Positions 32,349 to 43,928 of a stretch of 64,000 bases of DNA are shown here, piece by piece. This stretch comes from Paracorniculantispora psalliotae (Eukaryota; Ascomycota; Sordariomycetes; Hypocreales; Cordycipitaceae): contig PHFE01000086.1 of the NCBI GenBank assembly GCA_002796755.1, positions 1,050,777-1,114,776 on the forward strand, in the 5' to 3' direction. Both the position numbers and the translations under genes were made by a program. Below the pieces are notes generated by a model, which made no database searches, was not told the origin of the DNA, and worked only from the letters and a program-made list of their open reading frames with translations. Every line of letters starts with the position of its first letter. Position 1 is the stretch's first letter.

Positions 32349-34580
32349 ATGGCTTCTCAAAGTCACTCGCTTCTACGCCTTTTTACCTCCGGTCCCGAGA
32401 CCGCCAAGATGGGCTTCGAGGCCTCGCTGCCCTCACCGCCCGACTCCAACACGTCCTACTCCTCACCGGCCATGCTGTCGCGTGCCAACTCGGAGTGCGC
32501 GACTGTCGCTTTCGAGAGCAAGCTCAATCCGGAGTCCGCCATCTGGACGCCCTCGAGCTGGGGCGATTTCTCTACTCCTACGACCGAGGTAGGAATGAAC
32601 CTTACCCTGTCCTGCATTATATCTAGAAGCTAACATGCTACAAGGGTACCAACACGGGGACGGGAGGATCTGAAGCCTCCTCCGTCACCACGAGCTTCAC
32701 GTCTCACGACGATTTCGCTCACGAGTTTATCTCCCAGGCCGTTGCTCAGGGCTCCGCCTCTTCGACGGGAACGCCATAGAATGGCACTCCCGCCAAGAGC
32801 CGCGGCGACGAGCCTCGCAGCGGCGAGCAGGCCCTCACCAGCTACGCCTTCATCACTTCGCCTGTGCCGGCGCACCACCACCACAACAATGGCCAGTACC
32901 AGCACGTACGCGGCAGAAGCAGCATCGCCGGCGCCTTTCCCGCGCCGGGCCGCATGACGGAGCCCCGAAACTATGCACCACGCACCGCCGGCCTGCCCAT
33001 GTCGAGCGAGCCGCCGCCCAAATTCAACCTGGAGCTGCCCGCCGTGTCGCAGCAGCGCGAGCAGGAGTCACCGCCTCTGCCACCGCCCGAGGCGTTTGAG
33101 CAGCAGCTCGGCGCCCTGGTCCAGCAAGGCCTGCCGACACCGCCGACCAGCCTCGCATTGTATCAGCCGCCTACTGCTACCGTGTTTGACAACCGGTCCG
33201 AGAAGCTCAAGGCACTGACTGATCCAGCTTGGGGTGCGTCCCGGCTCGCAACGGTGCTGGACCCGAGCAACATGCCGTTTGTCGAGGCCGCAAAGCAGGC
33301 CAAGGCTAAAAACCACGGCGTCGTCCGTCTTGGTAACGTGCGTACCGCTAACCTTACTATCACCCTCCTACTTATATCGTACTGACTCGTCTAGATCCCC
33401 TTTGCCACGAAGCGGTCCGAGGTCATTGCCTTTCTCGGTCGCAACTCCAAGATCCTCAACGACGCCGAGGAGCCCGTCCACATCATCATGGAAAAGGTGA
33501 CGAGCAAGACCATGGACGCCTACGTCGAGTTCATGACGCTCGAAGACGCGATGCGCGCCGTGGAGAAGCACACGCAGAACCAGCTCGCGGGGCGTCCCAC
33601 CCGCCTCGGCGACCGGCCCGTCGACCTGCAGCTCTCCAGCCAGGCGAGCCTCATGCGGGACCTGTTCCCCGTGGCCGCCGGCGTGGCCTGGAAGGGCGTG
33701 ACGCCCGAGATCCAGCCCTACAAGCCCACCGAGCCGTGGTCCAATTTCAAGGGCTTCATCTCTGCCGAGGAGATGGTTATGCTGGTCAAGCATGTTGAAG
33801 TTCCTCACCGCGTATGTTTCGTACTCTCTTTGCCCCATCTCCCCTCCATATTACCACTGTGACTAACATGACCGCTTGGGGTTCCGTCTTTCCAGTCCCC
33901 CTTCTCCAAGGAATGCCCGCAGCGTCCCTACGAGTGCCTCATCAGCACGCTCCGCAAGTTTCCGTGGTACATGACCGACTGCATCACCCTCAGCCAGCGC
34001 GCCGCCATGTTCCAGGCCACGCGCGACCTCCTCCGCCTGCTCCTCAAGAGCCTCGACCGCGGCGACGACCCCGTCACGCTCAACACGCAGCTGCTGCGGC
34101 GCGTGGCCAAGGCGGCCATGGAGTGTCCCGGCTTCACGACGCTCATGAAGGACGACGTCGCGTTCCTCGTCGGCATGGCCGACGGCGAGCAGCGGCTCTA
34201 CGGACAGCCGCCGTTTGCGAGCAGCTGGCGCCACCAGTACGCGCTGGTGCCCAAGCCGGGCATGCCACTTGATGTGGTTGAGGTACGTTGATGCTTCCCC
34301 CCCTCCGTTTTATCCGTCTTAAACTTTTTGTAACAAATTGCAGTGGTACGTCAGCCTCATTCGGGACCAGACCATGCGCGACGTGTTTGCTCGTCCCCAC
34401 AGCGAGCGTCGTGCGATCCAGGAAAAAGCTCACGATACCGACGGGTACTGGGGCTACTTTTGGGTGGAAGTCAATTACCCTACAGGTGTTGCGTTCGACG
34501 ACTTGACGCTTGCGCACGCTGCGCAGCTCGAGTTTAACACGATTGAGGCAATTCTCGCTCGTGCGCATAGTGCCATGTGA
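32349..34580 (+). pseudogene. RRM RNA-binding protein gene with an internal in-frame TAG
   Basis: Five exons, 32349-32588, 32645-33337, 33395-33811, 33896-34282 and 34344-34580, form a frame of 657 sense-equivalent codons, interrupted once by TAG at 32777-32779 (codon 125). The reading frame stays coherent on both sides, and no canonical intron can remove the TAG in phase. Upstream is Ser/Pro-rich. Downstream is a Pro-rich linker, then one RRM (RNP2-like VVRLGNIPF; RNP1-like DAYVEF, about residues 305-410), then a conserved-looking helical region (PQRPYECLISTLRKFPWYMT) and a C-terminal domain. It is an RNA-binding protein of unknown target. I use the pseudogene label only because of the TAG: the rest looks under purifying selection. 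Stop editing, a nonsense allele or a base error are all possible. Reinitiation at the ATG near 32954 could still give an RRM protein. Confidence 0.8.
32777..32779 (+). other. In-frame TAG stop inside exon 2 of the RRM gene
   Basis: The codon context is CCA TAG AAT. The bases fit a CAG-to-TAG change (C to T at CpA) or a TAG that must be recoded. Without recoding the product stops after 124 residues, before the RRM. Confidence 0.85.
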
Positions 34581-36270
34581 TTTTGTTCTTCTTGGTCAAG
34601 TATGCCCTTGAAGTGGCGCTTTCTCACATGTTTTGGTTTTTGCTCTTTTTGGAGGATCATTTTTGAAGTCGGTGTTTTGGGACTAATCACGCCTTCTGGA
34701 GGAGTGTTAGCTGAACAATTGGGATACAATGACACGGGACACATTGGGATGGAAAACTATGGGACTGAACGACAAAAATGAGTTGTGTGTTTCTTTTTAC
34801 CTTCTTCTTTTATTTGGTTTACTAGGCTTCTTTACTTGGTTTTATTGGTCATTGGATGTGGAAGCAGTAACAGTTGCTCCAGTAGGCTCTTACAGCGCAG
34901 ACTTTCTATCATCAAGAAATGAAATAAAAATATGTTTTCAACGATCAGAACGGTGCTAAAAAGTCTCGCGAGTCCGTCCACGATGCTGACCGTCTCCCTC
35001 TTCCGCCTACGACAACAATGTGCGAGATCGCATCTTGGACCCGGAAACGATGCAAAAGCAGAGAAAAAAACGCGCGGCGAGGGTGTCAGCACCCGGGCCC
35101 GCTGGTGCTACGTCGCTATCAGTTTGACTCCAAATAGAGCAAGTTGGAGGGCACGTCGAGCATAAGAAGCCGGGCCTACGAGCGTTCTCAATGCTGTAAG
35201 ATTCGGCGAGGTGGGCGACATGGGCATAGAACTGTCAAAGATCTCGAAAATAATAGGACATATTCTCGCATACCTCGTTCATATAGATTACGGGTGCGGT
35301 GCAAGATATTCCGTCGAATCGGGGAGCGTAAGCTTCTTTCGCATTTAATTACCCAGACGAGGGCAAAGCTAAGATGGTACTGGGGCCAAGATCCGGCCAT
35401 ATCGGGGCGTTCTCTAGCCTGGATCGCCGGCGCTCACCTTACGAAAACAGTGTGAATACGCTTGTCGTCAATAAATGAGAAAGACTGGTAAAGGATGAAA
35501 ATGAATTATCATTGTAGTGTTTTTGTTTTGTTGCAGCGTGGAGAGCAGCTTGTGTAGCCCTGCGGAGAGGTGCCATTGGCCGCTAGCTGCGTGATCCTGG
35601 AGGCGGGCCGGCGATCGCACCAAACTTCTTAAAACGGCAACGCTAGCATCCTTCAAACCCCACGACTAAGTGAGGTAAACCACATTTTCGCGAGTCAAGT
35701 CAAAGCACAGGTTTTCTTGCATGGCCACATTAGTCCACCAGTCAAAGGTAAAGGAAAAAAGAAGACGGGACATAATTTGTACTGCCTCCATCGCGACGCA
35801 GCTTGTAGCTGGATTCGGTGTCAAGAGTCGCCGTGTCTGAGACCCCATCATGGGGATGCTTACGCCGGCTAGCCCGGTTTAGTGTGGCAAAGGCGAGAGG
35901 TGCGTCTGTGCCTGGGGTGATTAGTTGGACAGACGAGGCAACGGGCCGTTCAAGACATGGGTAAGCTGGTTCTGCGGCAGCTGCGGAATTAGCGAGGCTA
36001 TTGATGCCACTGCTTTGAGGTAAGCCATGTCTCATTGTGGTGTCTGCCGGAGCAGCCGGCGAGGTGAATGGGAAATCTGATGCCGAGACGGTTCGCAGTT
36101 TCTCGCCCATTCGGAGCAATTGCTGAAGAGACGGCAGAGATACACTCCATGTCGCAAAGTATAAGAAGACATGAGGGTTCCATTCAACTACAACTTTCCT
36201 TCTCTCGTCACTCGCACTCACAATCAAACACAACAACAACTATTTCTTCCAACCATCACCACTATTCATA
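34581..36270. other. Intergenic stretch, no supported gene
   Basis: 1.7 kb without a recognised coding or RNA feature. 34600-34950 is the T-rich 3' region of the RRM gene. A 165-codon minus-strand frame at 35742-36239 has no motif. It ends with the TATA of the DPBB gene. Confidence 0.5.
36160..36165 (+). promoter_or_regulatory. TATA box
   Basis: TATAAG lies 111 bp upstream of the DPBB gene start codon, in AT-rich DNA. Confidence 0.4.
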
Positions 36271-36594
36271 ATGAAGTTCATGCTCGCCGCTGCCCTGGCC
36301 ACCGTCGCATCCGCCGGCACCGCCACGTACTACGTGCCCAACGGCAACGCGGGCAACTGCGGCTGGGGCATCAACAACGACGCCTGGGCCGTGGCGCTGC
36401 CCAGCCACGCGTACGGCAACGGCGAGAACTGCGGCAAGGGCATCAACATCAAGCACAACGGCAAGACGCTGAGCGGGTATATCGCGGACAGCTGCCCGAC
36501 GTGCGGCCCGGGCCAGGTGGACCTCGTCCAGGGCTTCTTTGAGCAGTTTGCAGATACGAGCGTGGGTGTGATTGACGTGGACTGGTGGTACTAG
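36271..36594 (+). CDS. Small secreted double-psi beta-barrel (RlpA/expansin-like) protein
   Basis: Single exon, 107 aa. A signal peptide (MKFMLAAALATVASAG) is followed by one compact domain with the double-psi beta-barrel pattern: ATYYVPNGNAGNCGWGINND, then VALPSHAYG, CGKGINIKHNGKT, and ADSCPTCGPGQVDLVQGFFE. The Asp in ADSCP and the Cys pairs are the usual conserved sites of the expansin/barwin/RlpA superfamily. Proteins of this size in fungi are secreted and can loosen or bind plant or fungal wall polysaccharide, or act as effectors; no catalytic role is shown. The mature protein would be about 90 residues, the bare domain. No introns. Confidence 0.87.
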   Translation: MKFMLAAALATVASAGTATYYVPNGNAGNCGWGINNDAWAVALPSHAYGNGENCGKGINIKHNGKTLSGYIADSCPTCGPGQVDLVQGFFEQFADTSVGVIDVDWWY

Positions 36595-37894
36595 ATTGCG
36601 TGGCCGGGGGGGGGGAGGAAATTGGAGGAGATTGAAGAGGACGGCGGATGACGGATGACGGATAGGCTCTGGTCGAGATATGTTGTCTGTGCTGATGGGA
36701 GTCGGGTGGTTCGATTACCGAGTTATCTGTGATGGATATAAGACCAGGCTGTTATATGTAGAAGCTAATCGTACACGTTGAACAAAACTGTTTCGATATT
36801 TGGTGTCGATCGTGAATCTTTTGTTTCTGAGATGAGATACCTTGGTAAGGAAATTGGTATCGTGTATTCTCGTTGAAATCTAAAAGACAAACGGAGACGA
36901 TGTTGGAGCGGGAAGCCGACTTACAGGGTCGACTCCAGCAAACGGCCACGCTTCAGGCATACATCGGCCCAACTAGGCTTCACGTTGTACAAATCACATC
37001 CCATCACATATCAGCCCGCCTGTGCTGGAAGCGTAGCACCAATCGATGCATCATGTTCAATGGGCGTCGACTGTGAATGGTGGCCTGCTTGTCTGCTTCT
37101 GCGCCCGCTTGATGCCGGAGCAAAGATCCTTTTTTATTGGGGCGGGCCGCCACCGTTATCGTATCGAAGCCAGGACCCGGGCTTGTACCTGAAAGTACCC
37201 TCTGCCTCTTTTAGCGTGCAGCAGCCCCACCAGAGGTCTGAAGCTTGGGCCTCTGCACTCACGGAGAATAGGTACGAAGCAATGAGCTCCCCATGACATG
37301 TACGAGGTTGTTAAAAATCATGGCGAATGAGAAGCGACAGTAGATAGCTTTGCCATCTTCTCTAGCCCAAAATATCGTGATACGGGGCTGTGAAAAATGG
37401 CTACGCGCCGGTGATACGTGCAGCTCAGGTACCGTGAGACCCACCCCAGGTCTGTTTGTTAGACCCGTACCCATCAGGTACCTAGCAACGTGGCTGCTGT
37501 CAGTTGTCCGCCTGCCTGCAGGTCATGAAACGTTTGCGATGCCGTCGATTTGTGTGCGCCGATGAAGAAGCGAGAAAATTTTCTTCAATAGAATTCAGAT
37601 TCTGCTATTGTTAGAGTAGCTAGCTAAAGAGACACCCTGTCTCTGAATTTGTTCTGCTTCCATCGGTTTCCCTGGCCAAGCCACCTCCCTTGCTCATCAG
37701 ATAATTGTCAAGACTCAGCCTGTTCCGCCCCACCACAGCTCTTTTCTTACCAGCTCCCTCCCTCTCACTTCAACGTCCGTTTTCTCCTTGACCTCGGATT
37801 TACTCGCAGCATCTTCTTTTTTCATCATATTCCCTCGGTTTCAAACCTCCTTCTCTTCCTTCAAAAGACTACCCAGGTTTACACACACGCCACC
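36595..37894. other. Intergenic stretch, leader of SFH5
   Basis: A poly-G run sits just after the DPBB stop (36606-36615). 37640-37890 is a pyrimidine-rich leader before the SFH5 ATG. A short inverted repeat (agagac...gtctct) occurs near 37628-37645. No gene is recognised. Confidence 0.5.
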
Positions 37895-39100
37895 ATGTCT
37901 GCCGAGCCCACCACCACCACCACCGCGGAGACGCCCAAGACGCCTCTCGCCAGGCTCACCGCGCGCCTCGCCGCCATCACCACCGAGGCCGACCACGCCG
38001 AGATGTGGGGTGTGCCGCTCGACGCCTCCGTCGACAACATCCCCAGCCAGGTCGTCCTGCAAAAGTTCCTGCGCGCCAACGACAACGATGCCGAGCTCGC
38101 CGAGAAGCAGCTCGCCTCCGCCCTCGCATGGCGCAAGACGATGCAGCCCGCCAAGCTCGTCGAGGAAATATATGACGGCAGCAAGTTTGCGGATCTGGGC
38201 TACGTGACAGTCCACAAGGATGACAAGGGCAAGGAGACGGTCGTGACTTGGAACATTTACGGCGCCGTCAAGGACAACCAGGCCACCTTTGGCAATGTTG
38301 AAGAGTACGTTCATCATGCCATCTTCTCCGATTCAGTCTCATCATACTAACATATACCCAGATTCGTCAAGTGGCGCGCCGCCCTCATGGAGCTCTCCGT
38401 CCAAAAGCTCAAGCTCAACCACGTCACCGCCCTCATCCCCGACGGCGGCGACGACCCCTACCAGATGCTGCAGACGCACGACTACCTCGACGTCAGCTTC
38501 TTCCGCATGGACCCCGCCGTCAAGGCCGCCAGCAAGGAGACCATCCAGACCCTGTCCATGGCCTACCCCGAGCTCCTCGCCCACAAGTATTTCGTCAATG
38601 TGCCCTTTGTCATGGGCTGGATGTACGCCGCCATGAAGCTGTTCCTCGCGCCGGCGACCCTCCGCAAGTTTCACCCCATGACTTCGGGCAAGACCCTCGC
38701 GGGTGAGCTGCCGTCCATTGCGGACAGCCTGCCCCGCGAGTACGGCGGCAAAGGCCCCAGCGTCAAGGAGGTTGGCCAGCAGCTGGCCATGACGGCTGCT
38801 CCTGCGGATGCTGCTGCTGCACCCGTGGCCGACAAGACGGAGGCAGCGGTTGAGGAGCCTACGCCCGCTGCCCCAGCCCCTGCGGCCGCGGTCGAGACGC
38901 CCGTGGCTGAGCCTGCTGCTGTCGTTGCGGATAAGGCTGAGGAGGCTGCCGCTGCCCCCGCTGCTCCAGCTGCCGTTCCCGCTGCTGCAGCTGTTACCCC
39001 CGAGGCTACCGCCGAAGCTGCTGCTCCTGTTTCTGCCCCTGAGGCTACCGCTGAAGCAGCTGCTGAAAAGACTGCTGCTGAAAAGACTGTCGCTGCTTAA
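37895..39100 (+). CDS. SFH5: Sec14-like phosphatidylinositol transfer protein SFH5
   Basis: Predicted 382 aa from exons 37895-38304 and 38362-39100; the 57-nt intron splits a Glu codon and yields NVEEFVKWRAALMELSVQKL. The CRAL-TRIO N-terminal helices (about 20-90) include LQKFLRANDNDAELAEKQL. The lipid-binding CRAL-TRIO domain follows (about 100-255), with DDPYQMLQTHDYLDV and YPELLAHKYFVNVP. Yeast Sfh5 moves phosphatidylinositol between membranes and is now known to bind haem; fungal orthologues are 330-460 aa. The C-terminal ~110 residues are a low-complexity Ala/Pro/Glu/Val tail of near-repeats (PEATAEAAA-type), longer than the yeast protein. The first ATG in the frame follows a CCACC context. 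Confidence 0.92.
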
Positions 39101-39465
39101 CTGCAGATGATTTCAAATGTGACCGCAATGTTGGCGAGACATTTTGGGGGAATTTTACAACAATGTTTTGAAATGCAAAAATGATACCTAGATTAGATTA
39201 GTTTCTGACATGCCCATTCCCCGCTTGGGGAGGCAAATATAGCTGCAATAATACCCGTTACTTTCTGTTCATCATCTATCCGTATTTTGCGCCGCTATAT
39301 GTAGCGTTGTATTGCATGCATGCTGGGCGGTCTACGTACGCACGTACACGCAGTGTGGCTGTGTCTACACCGCGCCCGTCGACATGAGCAGCCAACCAAC
39401 CAACCAACCAAACATTCTTCTTCAAAGAGCAAATTTACTGTAAAAAATGAATCTTTTCTAAATCA
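39101..39465. other. Short intergenic stretch with (CCAA)n
   Basis: Contains a short CCAA microsatellite around 39392-39409 and AT-rich 3' sequence of SFH5. No gene. Confidence 0.6.
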
Positions 39466-40833
39466 ATGCTCATCATGGCCTCCTCCGGTCTCGAGACTTT
39501 ACCGACCGAGGTCTTCCTCCACATCCTCACTTATATCCCCTCCGTCCATACCCTTCAGAGTCTGCTCTTCGCTTCACCTCTCGCTGCACGCTGCTATTCA
39601 CCCAATAGGACAGATCTTCTCCGGCAGGTCCTCCTCAATGAACTCGGTCCTGTGCTGCGCGACGCTGTTTTCGCGGCGCATCTCGACAGAGACCCTCCCC
39701 AGGTCGTGGACATTGACCAGCTCCTCGACGCCGAGTTGGCAGCCGCGTACAAGCACCTACTGTATGACCTGACGCCCGCAGAGTTGTTGCAGCTCGTGAC
39801 GGACGACGTGGCCGTACATATCGCGTGTCATGTGCAGCTCCTGCAGCGGTTTCTGGATGTCATTACGGAGCCGCTGCTCGCGAACCTTGCTGAGATCGAT
39901 GCGCGCGCCGCGAAGCCGCTGAGTGACACGGAACGCAGACGCTTCCTGCAGGCGCTCGTCCGATACAGCATCGTGCTCCATCTGGAGCGCCGCCGGCCGC
40001 AGGAGAGGATGCAGTACGGCATGCAACTGCTCCCGCCGCCGCGCCGCGCCGTCCGCGGCTGGGGCCTGTTTCGCGCCTGGGAGCTGCAGCAAGTCGCCGA
40101 CTGCGACGCCTTTATCGGCAAGCTCTTTCGCATGCTGCCGCTCGACCGCGCCGATTACGTGCTCTACACCCGGACGTGCGCCTTTCTCGCGGACGTTGAG
40201 TATGCCCGGCGAACCGCCATGTGCGGGTCGTGTGGCCGATTCGCGGAAATGCCCGTCGTGCGGCCCGCGCGCGTCGGACAGCTCCACGATCTTCCCACGC
40301 TGTGGCAGCGCATGGGCGAGTTGATGGCGCTGGCGCCGCATTTTGAGGCGCACATGGTGAAAGCGCTGCGGAACGGGAATATGCTCGAGGGCGTGGTGCA
40401 TGCCCTCATGGGCAATTGGAATGACTGTACGGACAGAGAGGCGGATGCGCCGTGGCCGCCGCCGCCGCCGTGCGGGTTATGGGACGAAGAAGAAGAGGAA
40501 GAAGGAGAAGGTGAGGAGGCCACGACAAGGCCGCCGTATGCGTGGAGGGACGCGCAACGCGGGGAGGAGCGCGGGGAGGAGCGCATGCGCTGGGGCGATA
40601 CGCTGGTGCTGGTCAGCAGGCGTAGGCAGCCGCACCTGAAGGAGCAGGAGGCACGATGGCGCAGTTTTGGATTCGCGTTTTGGGATGAGGCGAGGGTCAG
40701 GGTGTTGAAGGAGGTGGCGATCTTTGCGGAGTTCGCGACGGGATGGGTGACTGAAGCGGAGGCGGCAAGGTACAGGGCAGTTGCAGAGGCTACAAGGCGG
40801 AGGATGGCGGCCGAGGCAGCGTCTCATGTGTGA
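39466..40833 (+). CDS. F-box protein with acidic/Pro-rich insert, 455 aa
   Basis: Single exon. An F-box lies at residues ~8-45 (LETLPTEVFLHILTYIPSVH, then LLFASPLAARCYS), which suggests a substrate receptor of an SCF ubiquitin ligase. The middle is helical and Arg/Leu-rich. A CGSCGRF pair at about 249-255 could be half of a zinc site. Around 330-360 comes a Pro run followed by an acidic Glu-rich tract, then a basic C-terminal part. The second ATG (39475) gives a protein three residues shorter. GC content is high across the frame. No repeats or membrane segments are seen. Substrate unknown. Confidence 0.82.
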   Translation: MLIMASSGLETLPTEVFLHILTYIPSVHTLQSLLFASPLAARCYSPNRTDLLRQVLLNELGPVLRDAVFAAHLDRDPPQVVDIDQLLDAELAAAYKHLLYDLTPAELLQLVTDDVAVHIACHVQLLQRFLDVITEPLLANLAEIDARAAKPLSDTERRRFLQALVRYSIVLHLERRRPQERMQYGMQLLPPPRRAVRGWGLFRAWELQQVADCDAFIGKLFRMLPLDRADYVLYTRTCAFLADVEYARRTAMCGSCGRFAEMPVVRPARVGQLHDLPTLWQRMGELMALAPHFEAHMVKALRNGNMLEGVVHALMGNWNDCTDREADAPWPPPPPCGLWDEEEEEEGEGEEATTRPPYAWRDAQRGEERGEERMRWGDTLVLVSRRRQPHLKEQEARWRSFGFAFWDEARVRVLKEVAIFAEFATGWVTEAEAARYRAVAEATRRRMAAEAASHV

Positions 40834-43800
40834 TGAGCCGTATAAACCTATTTCTGAAATTTAATCAGCATATTTGTAACATAGATGGCTGCATCGTCTA
40901 CGTATGGCTTTCATTCACCAAGATGTGTGGACTGCAACTGGCGCAAGATGTCGCGCGACCTCGCCACTGTATAACCATACCTGGCTAGGTGTATAAACCT
41001 TGAGCGCTATCTGTATCGTGAAACCATATGCATCGTGAGATCATTCATGGTTCGTGGAAACCTGCGTATATATCTTTGGTATCAAGGCAGTGTCAGTGTC
41101 AAAGCGCAATGGGGAAGCATCGTGGAGCGCGTCCGTCAACCCGGATCAGTTGTTCGCGTTTGATTGTCGCAGCGCCCTCAGCTTACAGAGGAGTGAGAAG
41201 ATAAAATCTGGGATAAAACTTTTATCTACGTCTGTAGCACGATTTTGGTGTGGAATATTCTCAGAATAATTCATTTTAGATAGGATCCTCACCCCAATTG
41301 AAAACTACTGTTGTGATGCAGCCGTTCGCGCTGGGAGACGGCAGGAGAGGGAGAACCAACCATTGGCGGCTGGGATCGCGGTGGTGCTGGTCAAGAATCC
41401 ATGATGTGACATTTTGGTGTGCAGGACATTGCATAACCGATTTTATTTGAAAATTACAGCTCATGAATATATTCTGGGATTGAGGCGTGTTTGATTGCAG
41501 CAGGCAGCTCTGTTTACCCACCTCCAGACAACATGGATATCAACGAGGGCTACCTAGGGATGGACAACATCGGGCTGCGAGAGAAGGGCCAATTCGCACA
41601 ACGCACAATATACATTAATTCTAGCCAAAAGGCCGATTTCTACGCATTATATGCATCCGGCGATTAGGAAGCCGATCACGACTACGTGGTCGTAGGGCTG
41701 CATATCCGCTGTTCTGGCCAATACTGCATGAAAAGGAATTACAAGTTCAAAGATGGGGATATGCCTTGGGACGTGCGAAATGAAATGTTGTTTGTTCTGT
41801 AGAGGATGCTACAAATGCTGGCCGAGCTGCTGTTATGAATTGTGGTGACGCGAGGTGCGCCCGGGGTTACCCGTACCGAGAGAGCTAGTTTTATGCGCCT
41901 TGGTGACTTGGGCTGTCCGACGTGATGCTGCCAGTCAGACTCCCAGCTCGAGGCACCAGCGGCAATACGAAACACAGTCCCGCCCAAATATCCATCAATA
42001 TTCTTTTGATGCCATTTAAAGAGTCTAGTTTTGCGACTTTGTGTATCGCGACGTAGTCACCGGAGGGTGAGCCGGGGGCCCGTCGTGGCGAACCGGTCGC
42101 GAACCATGACAACTGGGCAATATATGCAGCTACGCGGTTTGCGTGCCACGCATATCGGTGCGAACATTACTCAACGTATTGGAATATCGCATCGGACAGG
42201 CTTTGGATAATTTATTCCGCCAGTGACGCCGATTTTTGTCCGAGTGTTGCTGGTGGCACTGCCTTGTTGATGGAACATGTGTCAGCAAGCTGAACTAGCA
42301 AAGCCACAGCGCATCGGGGCGGTCACGACAATTTTTCGAAGCCGCGCAGGGGTATGCGCTTTTGCACATCGTCGCGAGACGAAAATTGGCTTCGTAGATG
42401 GCGCAGGCGGCGCACAACGTTTGAGTTCCCAGTGTCGACGCTGGGTTATGGTGACGGTAGGTGGGGGTGGATGAGAGCCTCGCGTGGCGTTGCAGCGAGG
42501 GAGGATACGAAAGTGGCAGAATAATAGACGAGACTGTGGGTTTTAAAAACCACCCGCATCAGCGCGCGAATGAATGACGCCTTTGGATCGATTGGTGCGG
42601 GCATGGCATTGTTGATATAAGATGAGGTTGAGCGTGCCGAATTAGGCAAGGTGAACTGGGCTGCATCTGCATATCAGGCATGGGGCAAAGGTCATCACTG
42701 GATGGGCTGCGGGAGCCTCACGCCAAGCATGAAATAAAAATGTACGAGAAAAGGTCCGGGGCGCCCTGCGAGACGCGGCCTGGCCGTGGGCAATGGACTC
42801 CGGTGGGACGAGGTCAGGTCCATGGCGGCCTTGTTTCGTGTTTACCAAGTCGCTCAAATAAAAAAAAATAGCAAAGCGTACAAGAGAGGTTAGGGGAGCA
42901 CAAGGGAAAAAGGTACGCCAGCGAGCCGACAGGTAAAAACAGCCGGCCCGCTGCTCCCTCTTCTTTCTGCGTTTCTAGTTTCCTGCACTTTGTTACTCTT
43001 CTTCATCAACATGATATGTGGTAAGGCGTGATTGCATACAACACGGCAACATAAATCTTACAAAACATATCATAAATATCCGAGAAACAGTGAAAACTCA
43101 TTCTTTCCGAGTCTACTTTTTTCTCTTTCTTTTTATTGTCATCGCCTTTGTTGGTGGTTGAGTCTGTCATCGACGCTGCCTGCATCTCTCCACCTACGCG
43201 TCAACGCGGAGCTCAGCCCCCAGCAGAAACAACTACTTCATCGCCGACACGAGACGTGAAGATACACATCATCGCCAGTCTGCAAGAGAGCACATCAAAC
43301 CAAGGTACGTGAGGCATCAAAATCCGGGGTCACTAGCCTCCAAGCTGCCCCCCTCGCCCCATCATCAACAAACCTCCCTGCAGAGGCTAAAAACGAGGCG
43401 GCGCGTGCCACCCAAACCAACCGTGGCTAATGAATTTATTACGGCTCTAGCGCAACTGAAACTTAATTAGCCTGCTTCTTGGTGCCTTCTCTGCCCCCGA
43501 AGGCACTGCCGCTATTTTTTTTTGGCTGGTTGTGAGTGGTGCGACGCCAATCAGCATTTCCCTTCCACACGGCCTCCGTCTTCCCGTGTGGCTCCTCGCC
43601 TCTCCACGCCAAACGCCAACTCTCCTTCTTCCTTTCTTTCCTGCAAAACCGGTCTGAACGTCGCGGCAGCATCACTTTCGCGTCTTTCGTTTCTCAACCA
43701 TTTTTACGTGTCTCTGCCCGACGGTGTTTTTATCCTTTGCAGAGTTGATTTCATTTCTTCTTTTTCGAAACTCGACTCGCTCTATGCGACGCGGTTCGTG

Positions 43801-43928
43801 GTCGTGATTTGAACCCGTTTATTACGCTCCTTGTCGCGCAGCCCGTGCTCGCCACGCACTACCTACGCATTTCGCCCTCAAACACCACCACCACCACCAC
43901 CCACTCCTTTTAACAACGTGTCGCCAAC
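40834..43928. other. 3.1-kb stretch without a gene; leader of ASH1
   Basis: No gene is supported up to the ASH1 ATG. The last 900 bp (43030-43925) are strongly pyrimidine-rich, with an accaag|gtacgt splice-like site near 43310, so a long and possibly spliced 5' leader is likely. A CACCAC run lies at about 43885-43902. Confidence 0.55.

Noticed and set aside
36700..36725. T-loop-like ggttcgattacc suggesting a tRNA
   Set aside because: No matching acceptor, D or anticodon stems are found around it.
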